Shown piece after piece: positions 1 through 9,380 of a stretch of 64,000 nt of DNA. The stretch is from an uncultured Campylobacter sp. (GTDB taxonomy: Bacteria; Campylobacterota; Campylobacteria; Campylobacterales; Campylobacteraceae). The notes under the pieces were generated by a model. That model worked only from the letters and a program-made list of their open reading frames with translations. It ran no database searches and was not told where the DNA came from. The position numbers and the translations under genes were made by a program. Numbering within the stretch: the first letter of the stretch is position 1; each line of letters opens with the position of its first letter. The stretch lies in assembly GCF_937997535.1 (NCBI RefSeq), contig NZ_CALKTT010000003.1, forward strand, positions 27,865-91,864, written 5' to 3'.

Positions 1-97
1 TCACGCCGTCTATCTCGAAAAATACCCAAATTTTGCTATTTCCTCTTGCAGCGTGGACGCGGAGATTTCGAACCTCGCCCGTGATCTCATATTCCAA
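1..97 (-). CDS. partial coding start running off the left edge
   Basis: On the minus strand a GGAGG ribosome-binding site lies directly before a TTG codon at position 97. An in-frame TGA sits immediately upstream, so TTG would be the first usable start. The frame stays open to the window edge and reads LEYEITGEVRNLRVH and onward. A competing frame begins at an ATG a few bases further on and ends within the window. I do not recognise the family and too little is visible to assign a function. Confidence 0.35.
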   Translation of the reverse strand, partial: MEYEITGEVRNLRVHAARGNSKIWVFFEIDGV

Positions 98-576
98 TTT
101 GCCTCCTCAAACAGCTCCGCGCTTTGCTTCCGCGCTAAATTCCGCGCCGTAAAATTTTAAAATCAAAATTTATGCCTTGCTCGCAGCGCCGTCCATGAAA
201 TTTTAAAGTTGAACCTCTACAAGCACTAAATTTAGAACTAAGCCTTAAAAATTTTATAGCAATAGAATTCCAAATAAAGCTCGCCGCTAAATTTAGCAAG
301 CCATATGTGAGGGCTATCTGGACCTTGCCGAATTTCGCACGTCGCAAAATCGCGGCGAAATTGCGCGCGCTACAAAAGCTCACAAACCCGTCGCGGCAAT
401 ATCGCAGACAAGCCCATCGCAAAAACCGATACCGCGCGACGAGCAGCGCAAATAGGCAGCGCTAGGCGGATAGCACAATAGACACCATACGACAGCGACG
501 CACGGCGAGCAATACAAAACAGGCGGCGTGCACGGCAGGCAGTATAAACCGAAACATGCACCGGGCTACCAAGCAC
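98..576. other. intergenic region without a convincing gene
   Basis: No reading frame here has a good start signal or protein-like composition. The stretch is dominated by AAATTTTAAA-type motifs and includes one diverged copy (194-290) of an intergenic repeat that recurs after the Sel1 gene. Confidence 0.6.
194..290. repeat. diverged intergenic repeat, copy A
   Basis: This AT-rich stretch follows the same order of short blocks as 1626-1720: AAATTTTAAA, a CTACAAGC-like block, TAAATTTA, then an ATAGCAATAGAATT block. The third copy, at 1525-1595, is shorter. By eye the copies are well diverged but collinear. Function is unknown. Confidence 0.5.
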
Positions 577-1359
577 CTACTTCTTTAAAATTTGCTCTTT
601 CATGAATTCGTAGAGCTGGCAGGATTTTTTATTGCCCGCGTCGCAGCCCTTTTTGACGCATCCAAGCCCCTTGGAAAATCCGCGCAGATCCCCCTTGCTC
701 GCATACAAATAGCCTAAATTATTGCAGGCATCGCCGTAGCCCAGCTCGCAGGATTTGGTGTAAAGCTTCTCTGCCTTGTCGCGATCCTGCGGCGCGCCGA
801 GACCCTTATCATACGCAACGCCGGCGTTATAACAGCTATCCACTAGCCCGCCGTCACAGCCTCGCTCGAAAAAGCTCACCGCCTTTGCCTGATCCGCCGC
901 AAGCCCGAAACCGCCCGTGAAATAGACTACGCCCGCATTGTGACAGCTCTTGGCATAGCCTAAATCGCAGGCCTTGGCGTAGCGCTGCGCGGCGGCAACG
1001 AAGTCCCTACTCAGGTGCCCTCGCTGATATAGGTTGCCTAGCTTGTGGCAGGCTACGGCGACGTTTTTATCGCAGGCTGCGTCATAAAATACTCCTGCCT
1101 GCGTCGCATTGCCCTCGCCGTCGTATAGGGCTCCCAAATCAAAGCAGCTATCTTTCTCGCCCGCCTCGCAAGCCTTGACAAAAGCGGGCTTGGCGCCGTC
1201 GTAATCTCCGCGGGAGAGCTTGTCGTGCCCCAGCTGCGCGCAGCTTACGCCATCGCCGCGGTAGCATTTAAACGATAAAACGGGCGACGGCAAAAAAAGC
1301 ACCATAACCAAGACGCAAACGGCGATAGAAAGCGCCGTTATGTCGATGATCTTTCTCAT
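577..1359 (-). CDS. Cys-rich Sel1/TPR-like repeat protein, exported
   Basis: A 260-residue protein with an N-terminal hydrophobic segment (about residues 8-29), so exported or membrane-anchored. The rest is a chain of roughly 36-residue Sel1-like repeats, each with a regularly spaced cysteine pair (for example CHKLGNLYQRG and CNNLGYLY). This is the pattern of the Helicobacter cysteine-rich proteins (Hcp), where each repeat carries a disulfide. Such proteins are usually periplasmic or secreted scaffolds; the partner here is unknown. Family assignment is good, specific function is not known. Confidence 0.85.
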   Translation of the reverse strand: MRKIIDITALSIAVCVLVMVLFLPSPVLSFKCYRGDGVSCAQLGHDKLSRGDYDGAKPAFVKACEAGEKDSCFDLGALYDGEGNATQAGVFYDAACDKNVAVACHKLGNLYQRGHLSRDFVAAAQRYAKACDLGYAKSCHNAGVVYFTGGFGLAADQAKAVSFFERGCDGGLVDSCYNAGVAYDKGLGAPQDRDKAEKLYTKSCELGYGDACNNLGYLYASKGDLRGFSKGLGCVKKGCDAGNKKSCQLYEFMKEQILKK

Positions 1360-1821
1360 ATCTATCCTTTTTGCGACGATGCGCCGCGGGGCTTAAGGAG
1401 CGGTCTTGCAGACAAATCCCGTCCGAGTAAATTTTGCGGATGAAATTCCCTCACATGAAATTTGATCTGCGCAAAATTTTAGTACCTCAAGCCTTGTTTT
1501 AAAATTTTACTTAAAGCTTTCGCGCCGTAAAATTTTAAAATTTCAAAATTCCACAAGCGGTAAATTTACGGCCAATTTTAAATTTACAAACCGCGCCAGG
1601 CGCTGCAGCAATACCGCGAAACAGCCCGTAAAATTCTAAAATTGAAATTCTACGAGCTGTAAATTTAAAACTAGTTTTAAATTTACATAGCGATAGAATT
1701 TTAAATCAAATTTCGCGATAAAATTTCATCCCAAATTCCGCCGCAAAATTTCGCTTTGTATTTTAAATCATAAATTTCGTTCGTGAGATTTAGGCTATCG
1801 GCGCGAATGTAGCCTATATGG
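1360..1821. other. intergenic region with two diverged repeats
   Basis: No gene is supported in these 462 bases. Two copies of the AT-rich intergenic repeat lie here: copy B at 1525-1595 and copy C at 1626-1720. Copy C extends into a GCGATAGAATTTTAAAT block that also ends copy A at 194-290. Confidence 0.6.
1525..1720. repeat. diverged intergenic repeats, copies B and C in tandem
   Basis: Both copies open with CGTAAAATT(T/C)TAAAATT, pass through an ATTC(C/T)AC(A/G)AGC block followed by GTAAATTTA, and include TTTTAAATTTACA. They are about 100 bp apart and in the same orientation. Confidence 0.5.
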
Positions 1822-3618
1822 CTACATTTTCTCTTTCGCGCTTAGGCCCATCAGGGCAAACGCCGTGCGGATACTAAGCGCTACGAGCGCGAACAGCTTG
1901 AGTTTCGCGTCCTCGTTCTCGCTGCCTACGACGCGGTTTTCGTTGTAGTATTTGTGAAAGTCCGCCGCGAGCGCCTTTAGGAAATCGGGCAGCTTCTGCA
2001 AGCCGCGCGAATTAAATGCGTCGTTTAAAATTTCATTCAAGCTAAGCGCCGCAAAAGCTAGGCCGAGCCCCGCTTCATCTAGCGCGCCAAAGTCCGCGCC
2101 TAGGACGTCCGCCTCGCGCTTGCCCGCTTTGGTAAAAATTTGATTGACCCGCGCGTGGGCGTAGTTGATGTAAAAGATCGGATTGCTGCTGTCCTCGCGC
2201 GCGAGCTCGTCCACGTCGAACTCAAGCGGCGTCTCGCCCTTTTTGCTGATGAAGATAAATCGCATCGCGTCCCTGCCGATCGCGGCAAGCACGTCGCTCA
2301 TCAAAATTGCGTTGCCCGCGCGCTTGCTCATCTTGTAGGTCTGCCCGTCTTTGAGCAAATTTACCATCTGCATTAGGATGATCTCAAGCCTGCTTTCGTC
2401 ATAGCCTAGAAAATGCACGGCAGCCTTTAGGCGCGCGATGTAGCCGTGGTGATCGGCTCCCCAGATGTTGATGCAGCGCTCATATCCGCGCTCAAATTTA
2501 TTGTTGTGATAGACGATGTCGCCCGCAAGATAGGTCGGGCGCGCATCCTCGCGGATGACGACGCGATCCTTTTCATCTCCGAGCTGCGATGAGCGGATCC
2601 AAATTTTGCCGTCCTGCTCATACATCTTGCCGCTGCGCTCAAGCTTCCTAATCGTTGGCTCAAGCTCGCCGTAGAGGCTCTTTTCGCTAGCCCAGTTTTG
2701 GATATGAATGCCGGCGTCTGCGAGATCTTTTTGGATGATCTTTAGCACTTCGTCTTTAGCAAACTCCGCAAGGATCAAGATCCGCGATTCATCGCGGAAA
2801 ATTTCATCGCCGAATTGGGCGCGCGCAAGAGAGATAATCTCGTCGATATACTCGCCGCGATAGTATTTCTCGGGGTAGTTCACATCCTCGCCCGCAAGCT
2901 CGCGCGCACGAAGCGCGATCGAAGTACCCAAAAGCTCGATCTGATTGCCCGCGTCGTTGATGTAGTACTCGGTATCGACGCGGTGCCCCAGATAGCGCCC
3001 GATGCGCGCGAATGTATCGCCGTAAACGGCGCCGCGCACGTGCCCGATATGAAGCGGGCCGGTCGGATTGGCGCTGATGTATTCAAGCAGAATTTTTTGC
3101 GGCATAGCGGCGGAATTCCGCGCCTCATCGCAATTTGATGCTGCGAGGGAATTTGTCGCCTCTTCGGAATTCTGCGAAATAAAATTTTGGCTAGCGGCGG
3201 AATTCTGCGATTTAGCGGTGTCGTTGCCTCTCGCGGCTAGATTTGCAGCGTAGCCTTTACTAGCAGGCTCGCTCGCGCAAAGCTTCTTTGAAGCCGGTAA
3301 AATTCCGCGTCCAAGCTCGGCGTCGTTTTTCGCAAAATCGCCGCCCAGTCTAAGGGCGTTTTCAGCAAGTGCGCCCAACACAGCGGGCTTTAGGTGAAAA
3401 TTTAGATAGCCGTTCACCGCCGTAGCACTTAGAATTTCGCTATCTTTAAATTTAACCGCAAGCTCCTCAGCGATGAGCTTAGGCGTCTTTCGCAGCTCCT
3501 TAGCCAACGCAAAAGCCTCGGGCGAGGCGTAATGAGCCAAACTTTTATCTTTGGGTTTTTCTAAAACGACTTTGCGAGATAAAATTTTAAAAATTTCATT
3601 TAAGACTAAATTTTTCAA
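1822..3618 (-). CDS. argS: arginyl-tRNA synthetase with an unusual insertion
   Basis: Charges tRNA-Arg with arginine in the cytoplasm. The 598-residue protein has the class I signatures HIGH (residues 190-193, in GPLHIGHVRGAVYGD) and KMSKR (429-433). Its C-terminal helical domain ends in the ALMGL region typical of ArgS. Between the N-terminal domain and the catalytic core, about residues 103-173, there is a Ser/Ala/Asn-rich low-complexity segment (for example SQNSAASQNFISQNSEE) with no place in the usual ArgS fold. It is encoded by a stretch with recurring GGAATTC blocks. The family is otherwise about 530 residues in Campylobacter. Lies upstream in the C. jejuni-like order argS-tatA-gmk. The identity is secure; the effect of the insertion is unknown. 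Confidence 0.97.
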   Translation of the reverse strand: MKNLVLNEIFKILSRKVVLEKPKDKSLAHYASPEAFALAKELRKTPKLIAEELAVKFKDSEILSATAVNGYLNFHLKPAVLGALAENALRLGGDFAKNDAELGRGILPASKKLCASEPASKGYAANLAARGNDTAKSQNSAASQNFISQNSEEATNSLAASNCDEARNSAAMPQKILLEYISANPTGPLHIGHVRGAVYGDTFARIGRYLGHRVDTEYYINDAGNQIELLGTSIALRARELAGEDVNYPEKYYRGEYIDEIISLARAQFGDEIFRDESRILILAEFAKDEVLKIIQKDLADAGIHIQNWASEKSLYGELEPTIRKLERSGKMYEQDGKIWIRSSQLGDEKDRVVIREDARPTYLAGDIVYHNNKFERGYERCINIWGADHHGYIARLKAAVHFLGYDESRLEIILMQMVNLLKDGQTYKMSKRAGNAILMSDVLAAIGRDAMRFIFISKKGETPLEFDVDELAREDSSNPIFYINYAHARVNQIFTKAGKREADVLGADFGALDEAGLGLAFAALSLNEILNDAFNSRGLQKLPDFLKALAADFHKYYNENRVVGSENEDAKLKLFALVALSIRTAFALMGLSAKEKM

Positions 3619-3623
3619 ATCCT

Positions 3624-3836
3624 TTACGCCTTTTTAGTATCGCTGATTTCGGCGTCTTTAACCTCTTGCTCCATCTTTTTCTCGACCTTTTGCGGTTCGT
3701 CGTCCTCTTCCATCTCTTTTTTGAAAGTCTTTATACCCTTGCCCACGCCCTTTGCAAGCTCGGGGATTTTTTTAGCTCCAAAAAGTAACACGATAATCGC
3801 TAAGATAATTAGCAGTTGTTGAACGCTTACGCCCAT
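3624..3836 (-). CDS. tatA: Sec-independent translocase subunit TatA
   Basis: A 70-residue protein with one N-terminal membrane helix ([22 protein letters not shown]), the FGxKKIPEL hinge, an amphipathic helix ([15 protein letters not shown]) and an acidic, charged tail. This is the standard TatA architecture. TatA forms the size-adjustable pore that moves folded proteins across the inner membrane using the twin-arginine signal. It lies 10 bp from gmk and 5 bp from argS, in what is probably one transcription unit. Confidence 0.96.
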   Translation of the reverse strand: MGVSVQQLLIILAIIVLLFGAKKIPELAKGVGKGIKTFKKEMEEDDEPQKVEKKMEQEVKDAEISDTKKA

Positions 3837-3846
3837 TTTTTCTCCT

Positions 3847-4461
3847 TTAAATTTTCCAAATTTCGATTAGCTTGCCTATGTCGCGGCTCGCCGTTTCTAG
3901 TTTGATAGTTTTGTAGATTGATCTTAAATTCTCATACGCCGCTTCCAGGCGGTCGTTTATTATGAAATAATCATACTCGCCTAGGCGCTCCATCTCCTCT
4001 TGCGCGTTTTGCAGGCGTAAAGCAATATCGGCGGGATCATTATCGCCGCGAGCGCGCAACCTATCCCTAAGCTCCGACAAGCTCGGCGTAGTAATAAATA
4101 CGCTAATAAGCTCGCTTTTAGGCACTTTGCTACGCACGATCTCATATCCTTGCACATCGATGTCAAAAATCACAATCTTACCCCGCTCAAGCTCGCTCGT
4201 AGCGGCCTTTAGCGAAGTACCGTAGTATTTGCCATGAACTAACGCCCACTCTAAAAACTCTCCGCGATCGATGCCTGCGCGAAACTCGCTCTCGCTTATG
4301 AAATGATAATTTACGCCGTCCATTTCGCCGGCTCTCATCTCGCGCGTCGTAGAGGAGATCGAGAAGTATATCTGCTCGCCAAATTCTGCGATAAGACGCT
4401 TTATGAGCGTGCTTTTGCCGCTGCCGCTAGGACCGGAGACGAGCAAAATTTTGCCTTTCAC
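3847..4461 (-). CDS. gmk: guanylate kinase
   Basis: Phosphorylates GMP to GDP with ATP. A P-loop GPSGSGKST sits at residues 10-18, followed by the GMP-binding [18 protein letters not shown] region and the [14 protein letters not shown] segment. The protein is 204 residues, the normal length. Its start overlaps the stop of the acidic-protein gene by one base (ATG within TGATG-like sequence), which implies translational coupling. Confidence 0.97.
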   Translation of the reverse strand: MKGKILLVSGPSGSGKSTLIKRLIAEFGEQIYFSISSTTREMRAGEMDGVNYHFISESEFRAGIDRGEFLEWALVHGKYYGTSLKAATSELERGKIVIFDIDVQGYEIVRSKVPKSELISVFITTPSLSELRDRLRARGDNDPADIALRLQNAQEEMERLGEYDYFIINDRLEAAYENLRSIYKTIKLETASRDIGKLIEIWKI

Positions 4462-6533
4462 TATCTATCTCCAAACGATATGTCGATATTGATCTTAAAA
4501 TCCTTCAGTGCGTCCTTAGCATCCTTACTGCCCGCAAATTTCTCGATCGTGTTTGCGATGCCCGCTTCTAGATCATCGCGCAATTTGGTTTTCAGCTCCT
4601 CAGCGCTCGGTTTTTTACCGTGCTCGTTACGCAGCGGCTCGCTTTTGGCGCTGGGCTCCAACTCGCTTGCCATAAGGCTGGCAAACTCCGCCGCAGCCGA
4701 AGCGGCAAGCTCATTCGGCATAGCTTGTGCACCAAATTTCATCTCATTTACCTGCTCGGACGTACCAAATTTATGCGCTTTAAATTCGGTGCGCTCCGAA
4801 GGCTTTGAAGCATTAAATTTTATCTGCTGCGCGGCGCTCTTTGCGGGCTTGCCGGATTTAAATTGCTCGCTATCAGCGGAGCTTGCGGCAAACGAGTTTG
4901 CGAAATCACCCTCCATAGCGCGCAAAAATCCGTCCGCAAACCCGCCGGCAACGCTATTGGCTTGCTCGCTTTGCTTCGGTAAATCTGAGGCATCTAATAT
5001 GTGCGGCAAGTTTAGCTCCGAAAAATTTGGCGCAGGAGTGGAATTTGTAGTCCCGGTATTGCTAGAATTTGCAGAAGCTGCGAAATTTGCGCCAATTGAA
5101 TTCCATGCTTCATTATGAGCAGACATAGGCGTATTCTGTGCAAGTCCACCGGTAAATTCCATGCTTTGAAACGGAACGGCGTTATAAAGATTTTCACGAG
5201 GTATATCGCCCGCGCCCGCTAGCGCAATCGGCGTATCTGAAGCGACCTCGTATTGAGACGAAATTTGCGTTTTTTGAAAATCCGTAGCCGTTTTATTTTT
5301 ATCATGCGCAGATCTTTTCTCCTCTTTTTCATCGGAAGCAAACGCAGCCGCGGCAAAATTATCATATCCGCCAAACTCCTCCACGGGCATGCCAGCGCTA
5401 TCGAAAAGCCTGGAAAAATCCATATCAAATCCACTGTTAACAGGCGCGCCAGCTGCATCTTGCACTACTTTCGAGGCAGAATTTTTTTCATCTGTTTTAT
5501 AGGCAAATAAGCCGTCTGATTCATGCTGTTTAAGCGTAACGTCCGCAGAGTCTTTCGCTTCCTCTAGATTAGACGCAGCGTCTGCCTTTTTTTCAACAGC
5601 AGTTTCATTAGAGCTATCAGCTCTTTGCGGCTCGTCTTGCTGAGCAAGCGGTAAAGTTTCGCTTGCCCGTGTGGCGGTATTTTCATCTTCTGTCTGCGAT
5701 TTATCTGTTTTGAAATTCTTAGGATTTTCATCGTCTAGCGCTGCTAAAGCTATCGGAGCGTCATCCTTTGCGAGTGGAATCTCGCCCTGGAGCGTGTGAT
5801 TATTTTCAGCAGGCTCGCTTGTGCTGATACTATTTAGCGGCACATCCTCAGGGATATCGCTAGCAGCTAAGTTTAGAGGCATATCGTCTGCGATATTATC
5901 CGCAATCTTTTCTGCGACGGCGTTAAGCGGCGTATCATCGGCGATGGTGTCCGCAAGAGCTGCTTCATCTGCAAGCTGTGAGAGCGGAATATCATCTGCG
6001 ATCTCGTCCGTGCGCGGCATATCACCTACCAACTGCGAAAGCGGCACATCATCCGCAATCTCGGGCGCTATGTCGCTTGCCAGCTGAGAAAGCGGTATAT
6101 CCTTGCCCGAGTCATAAAAGCTATCCACAAGCTCTTCAAAATTACTACCCGAAGCGGAATTTGCCTGATCAATCGCATCGATCTCTTTCATAACGGAGCT
6201 TGCGTCGGCAAATTCTTTCGCCATTTTTTCTTTCGCCTGCACACTCATATTTTGAACCGAAAACTCGCTGATAAACGTGATGAGCTCAAGCGGCGAAAAA
6301 GGCTTAGTAAGGGTGTATCGCGCTCCTGGTACTGAGACATTTTTAGGCGTCAGAAACAGCGTCTTATTAAGATCAAATTTTGAAATATCATCGCCATCTT
6401 CATAATTTTTTATCGTCAAATCATATTCACTCTCGTCTGCACTATATGCTACCAGGTCCGCACCGATGCGCTCGCAGCAAATATTTACGACACTTGCAAC
6501 CTGCTCATTGTGATTGTCAAGTAGAATTTTCAT
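4461..6533 (-). CDS. acidic receiver-like protein with IADD-PL repeats
   Basis: A 690-residue, strongly acidic, mostly low-complexity protein. The first 90 or so residues resemble a response-regulator receiver fold and end in TLTKPFSPLELITFI (K77-P78), though the phosphoacceptor aspartate is not obvious. Residues 145-236 hold about six copies of a short motif of the form IADD(I/V/M/T)PL(S/N)xL. A long disordered region follows, and a short conserved-looking C-terminus ends in FKINIDISFGD. By position (between gmk and lolD) it corresponds to the protein called highly acidic in C. jejuni. Function unknown; a scaffold or signalling adaptor is only a guess. No membrane segment is visible. Confidence 0.8.
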   Translation of the reverse strand: MKILLDNHNEQVASVVNICCERIGADLVAYSADESEYDLTIKNYEDGDDISKFDLNKTLFLTPKNVSVPGARYTLTKPFSPLELITFISEFSVQNMSVQAKEKMAKEFADASSVMKEIDAIDQANSASGSNFEELVDSFYDSGKDIPLSQLASDIAPEIADDVPLSQLVGDMPRTDEIADDIPLSQLADEAALADTIADDTPLNAVAEKIADNIADDMPLNLAASDIPEDVPLNSISTSEPAENNHTLQGEIPLAKDDAPIALAALDDENPKNFKTDKSQTEDENTATRASETLPLAQQDEPQRADSSNETAVEKKADAASNLEEAKDSADVTLKQHESDGLFAYKTDEKNSASKVVQDAAGAPVNSGFDMDFSRLFDSAGMPVEEFGGYDNFAAAAFASDEKEEKRSAHDKNKTATDFQKTQISSQYEVASDTPIALAGAGDIPRENLYNAVPFQSMEFTGGLAQNTPMSAHNEAWNSIGANFAASANSSNTGTTNSTPAPNFSELNLPHILDASDLPKQSEQANSVAGGFADGFLRAMEGDFANSFAASSADSEQFKSGKPAKSAAQQIKFNASKPSERTEFKAHKFGTSEQVNEMKFGAQAMPNELAASAAAEFASLMASELEPSAKSEPLRNEHGKKPSAEELKTKLRDDLEAGIANTIEKFAGSKDAKDALKDFKINIDISFGDR

Positions 6534-6590
6534 TTATGACCTTTTAGAAAGAATTTGGGCTATTGTAAGATATTTTTGGTTATTAATTGC

Positions 6591-7232
6591 TTATATTTGC
6601 GCTAAATTTCGGTTATTTAGGCGATAAACTTTGCAGCATTTTTGCGCTAAATTCTCATCGTGAGTCACGAGCACGAGTGCGCCACGGCTGGATTTTACGT
6701 AATCAAAGATCACGTCCATGACCTCGTTTGCGGTATCCTTGTCTAAATTTCCAGTAGGCTCGTCGGCAAAGATTATGCGCGGCTTTTTGCAAAGTATGCG
6801 AGCGATGCTCACGCGCTGCTGCTGTCCGCCGCTAAGCTCGCCCACGCCTTGCTTTAAAGTATGTTTGATCTGAAGCTTTTTTAAAATTTCATCATCTATC
6901 GCGTTATTCGTAAGTTTGGCGGCGAGTTCAATATTTTCGCCGGAAGAAAAGCCCTTAAAAAGGTAGTGGGATTGAAATATTATACCGAAGTCGTTGCGGC
7001 GGATTTTAAGTCTCTCATCGGAGCTTAGCTCGTAAATACTGCGCCCGCCGTAGATCACTTCGCCCGAGTTTGGTTTTAAAAGCGTGCATAAAATATGAAG
7101 CAGGGTCGATTTGCCGCAGCCACTAACGCCCAAAATAGCGATGCTCTCGCTCTCTTTGACGCTTAAGTTTACATTTTCAAAGAGCGTATAATCATACGCA
7201 TGAGTAAGATTTACGCCCTTTAGAAGTTCCAT
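6591..7232 (-). CDS. lolD: LolD-type ABC transporter ATP-binding protein
   Basis: A 213-residue ATPase with Walker [10 protein letters not shown] (35-43), a Q-loop, the signature LSGGQQQR (133-140), Walker [13 protein letters not shown] (about 154-165) and an H-loop VTHDE. The ADEPTGNLD form and the length are those of the LolD/MacB-type ATPases that power lipoprotein release or other periplasm-facing machines. The partner permease is not in this window. It is 2 bp from tsf, in the order known from C. jejuni, but fliR, which I expect just upstream in that order, is missing. Confidence 0.85.
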   Translation of the reverse strand: MELLKGVNLTHAYDYTLFENVNLSVKESESIAILGVSGCGKSTLLHILCTLLKPNSGEVIYGGRSIYELSSDERLKIRRNDFGIIFQSHYLFKGFSSGENIELAAKLTNNAIDDEILKKLQIKHTLKQGVGELSGGQQQRVSIARILCKKPRIIFADEPTGNLDKDTANEVMDVIFDYVKSSRGALVLVTHDENLAQKCCKVYRLNNRNLAQI

Positions 7233-7234
7233 AT

Positions 7235-8299
7235 TTAGCCGATTTGAGCCGCTACTTCGGCTGCGAAGTCTTCGCTCTTTTTCTCTAGACCCTCGCCCAC
7301 TTCGAAGCGGACGTATTTTACGATCTCGATCTTGCCACCTAGTTTTTTAGCCTCTTCGTCGATCACCTGCTCAACGGTTTTCTTATCGTCCATTACATAA
7401 AATTGCCCTAGCAGCGTGAGGCGCTGATCGATTTGAGTATTATCGGCGATGAAGCGATCGATCTGACCCGGCAAAATTTTATCCCAAATTTTTTCAGGTT
7501 TATTTTGCTTGCGAAGTTCATCTTTTAGAACTTCGATCTCTTTGGCTAAAATTTCGTCCGTTAGATGCGCACGCGAGCCAAATTGCGGGATCTTATGAAG
7601 CGGTTTGCCCAAGCGCACAAACTCCTCATTTTCCTTCTCAAACTCGCCTTTAAGAGCCAAAAATTCCTTCTCGATAAAATCGGGGTCAAGCTCTTTATAG
7701 CTGATGACCTGAGGTTTCATCGCGGCTGCATGCATGCAGAGATTTTTTATAAGTTCCTTCGCACCCTCCGCAGTTCTCTCGCTGTCACAAGCTGCTGCGA
7801 TGATTACACCTACTCGGCCGTTTGAGTGCAGGTAGCCATTTAGCACGCCGTTTGCGCCCGCTTTAATCGTCTCAAATCTTCTAACGACCAAATTTTCGCC
7901 GATCGTAGCGATCTGGCTTTTTAGATGCTCATCAAATTTAACGCCGTTAATGACGCTGGAATTTAGCTCATCAATGCTGCTAATGCCCTTGCTTTGGATA
8001 TGTAGAGTGGTATTTTTTACTAAATTTATAAAATTTTGATTTTTAGCCACGAAGTCGGTTTCAGAATTTATCTCGCTTATGGTTGCGATCTTGTGATCCG
8101 CGCCCACTTCGACGCTCACTAGACCTTCGCTAGCTAAGCGGTCGGCTTTTTTAGCGGCCTTTCCGAGACCTTTTTCGCGAAGTAGATCGACGGCCTTATC
8201 CATATCGCCGTCTGTTTCAACCAAAGCCTTTTTGCAGTCCATCATCCCCGCTCCGGTGCTTTCGCGGAGCTCTTTTACCATTTGCGCGCTGATTTCCAT
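7235..8299 (-). CDS. tsf: elongation factor Ts
   Basis: Nucleotide exchange factor for EF-Tu in translation. The N-terminal UBA-like domain VKELRESTGAGMMDCKKAL and the core motif INSETDFVAKN are diagnostic. At 354 residues it is longer than the E. coli protein, as is usual in Campylobacterota. Overlaps the last base of rpsB, so the two are translationally coupled. Confidence 0.98.
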   Translation of the reverse strand: MEISAQMVKELRESTGAGMMDCKKALVETDGDMDKAVDLLREKGLGKAAKKADRLASEGLVSVEVGADHKIATISEINSETDFVAKNQNFINLVKNTTLHIQSKGISSIDELNSSVINGVKFDEHLKSQIATIGENLVVRRFETIKAGANGVLNGYLHSNGRVGVIIAAACDSERTAEGAKELIKNLCMHAAAMKPQVISYKELDPDFIEKEFLALKGEFEKENEEFVRLGKPLHKIPQFGSRAHLTDEILAKEIEVLKDELRKQNKPEKIWDKILPGQIDRFIADNTQIDQRLTLLGQFYVMDDKKTVEQVIDEEAKKLGGKIEIVKYVRFEVGEGLEKKSEDFAAEVAAQIG

Positions 8300-9096
8300 T
8301 ACTCTTCGTCCTCGCTTACGTCAAAATCCTCTTCACTCATCGCCTCAGCTACGACTTCCTCTTTCTCCTCGTCGCTGACGGCTTCGCTCTGCTCGCCATC
8401 CTCGCTTGCGTCTTGATCGCGAAGCGCCTTACCTTCGTTGATCGCCTCAGCCATCTCTTGGCAGAAAAGCTGAACCGAGCGGATCGCATCGTCGTTGCCG
8501 GGTATCGGGAAATCGACTACGTCCGGATCGCAGTTCGTATCCAAAGGCGCGATAACCGGCATTTTTAGGCGGTTAGCTTCCGCTACAGCGATCTTTTCTT
8601 TAACTACGTCGATGACGAAAATCATATCAGGAAGGCCCTTCATATTGCGAATGCCACCTAGATAAAGCTCGAGCTTCTCTTTTTTGCGGCGAAGCATTAG
8701 CGCCTCTTTTTTGGTTAATAAATTTATCGAGCCGTCCTCTTCCATAGTCTCGATTACTTCGAGCTTGCGGATCGATTGCTTGATAGTGGAAAAATTCGTC
8801 AGCATGCCGCCTAGCCATCTGTGGCTTACATAAGGCATGCCGCATTTTTCTGCGTACTCTTTTAGCGTCGCGCCGGCTTGTTTTTTGGTGCCCACGAAAA
8901 GTATCGTCTTGCCCTCTGCAGCCGCGTCGCGCACGATATTATAAGTGTAGCGGAAGTAGCGGATAGTTTTTTGTAGATCTATGATGTAGATACCTTTTCT
9001 CTCGCCGAAAATGAATTTTTTCATCTTCGGATTCCATCTGCGTGTTTGGTGTCCGAAATGAACGCCGCACTCTAGCAAATCTCTCATTGTTACCAT
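8299..9096 (-). CDS. rpsB: 30S ribosomal protein S2
   Basis: The 265-residue protein starts [25 protein letters not shown] and contains [19 protein letters not shown] and [10 protein letters not shown], all hallmark S2 segments. The C-terminus is an acidic tail, which varies among species. It is the first gene of an rpsB-tsf operon with a structured leader upstream. Confidence 0.98.
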   Translation of the reverse strand: MVTMRDLLECGVHFGHQTRRWNPKMKKFIFGERKGIYIIDLQKTIRYFRYTYNIVRDAAAEGKTILFVGTKKQAGATLKEYAEKCGMPYVSHRWLGGMLTNFSTIKQSIRKLEVIETMEEDGSINLLTKKEALMLRRKKEKLELYLGGIRNMKGLPDMIFVIDVVKEKIAVAEANRLKMPVIAPLDTNCDPDVVDFPIPGNDDAIRSVQLFCQEMAEAINEGKALRDQDASEDGEQSEAVSDEEKEEVVAEAMSEEDFDVSEDEE

Positions 9097-9112
9097 GAGT
9101 TTTCTCCTTGTG

Positions 9113-9176
9113 GGTTGCCCCGAAATTTAGGTTTCTCCTCCACACCCGTTAACATTTGTTTTTGACAAACGCAACC
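9113..9176 (-). promoter_or_regulatory. rpsB leader, possible autoregulatory structure
   Basis: In the mRNA sense, GGTTGC (9176-9171) can pair with GCAACC (9118-9113). The enclosed region holds an internal GTTTGT / ACAAAT hairpin. This lies directly before the AAGGAG site of rpsB. Ribosomal protein S2 is known to repress its own operon through its leader in other bacteria; a similar role here is inference. Confidence 0.45.
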
Positions 9177-9212
9177 AAATTTTAGGATTGGTGTGTGTGA
9201 ATTGAAGCTGGG

Positions 9213-9218
9213 ATTATA
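9213..9218 (-). promoter_or_regulatory. -10 box of the rpsB-tsf promoter
   Basis: A perfect TATAAT on the minus strand in an AT-rich context, about 115 bases before the rpsB start codon. No clear -35 box is seen, which is normal for the main sigma factor of Campylobacter. Confidence 0.5.
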
Positions 9219-9380
9219 TTTAAAAATAGCTAAATTAAAGCTAAATTTAATATAATCCAAGCGTAGGCGCGGTTAAATTTTGCGCCGCAAAAATGAGATG
9301 ACCGCAAAGGTCGCGAGCAAGATTATACGTCAAATTTAAACTCGCCAAATTTTAATAAAACGGCAAATTCGCTCTAAATT

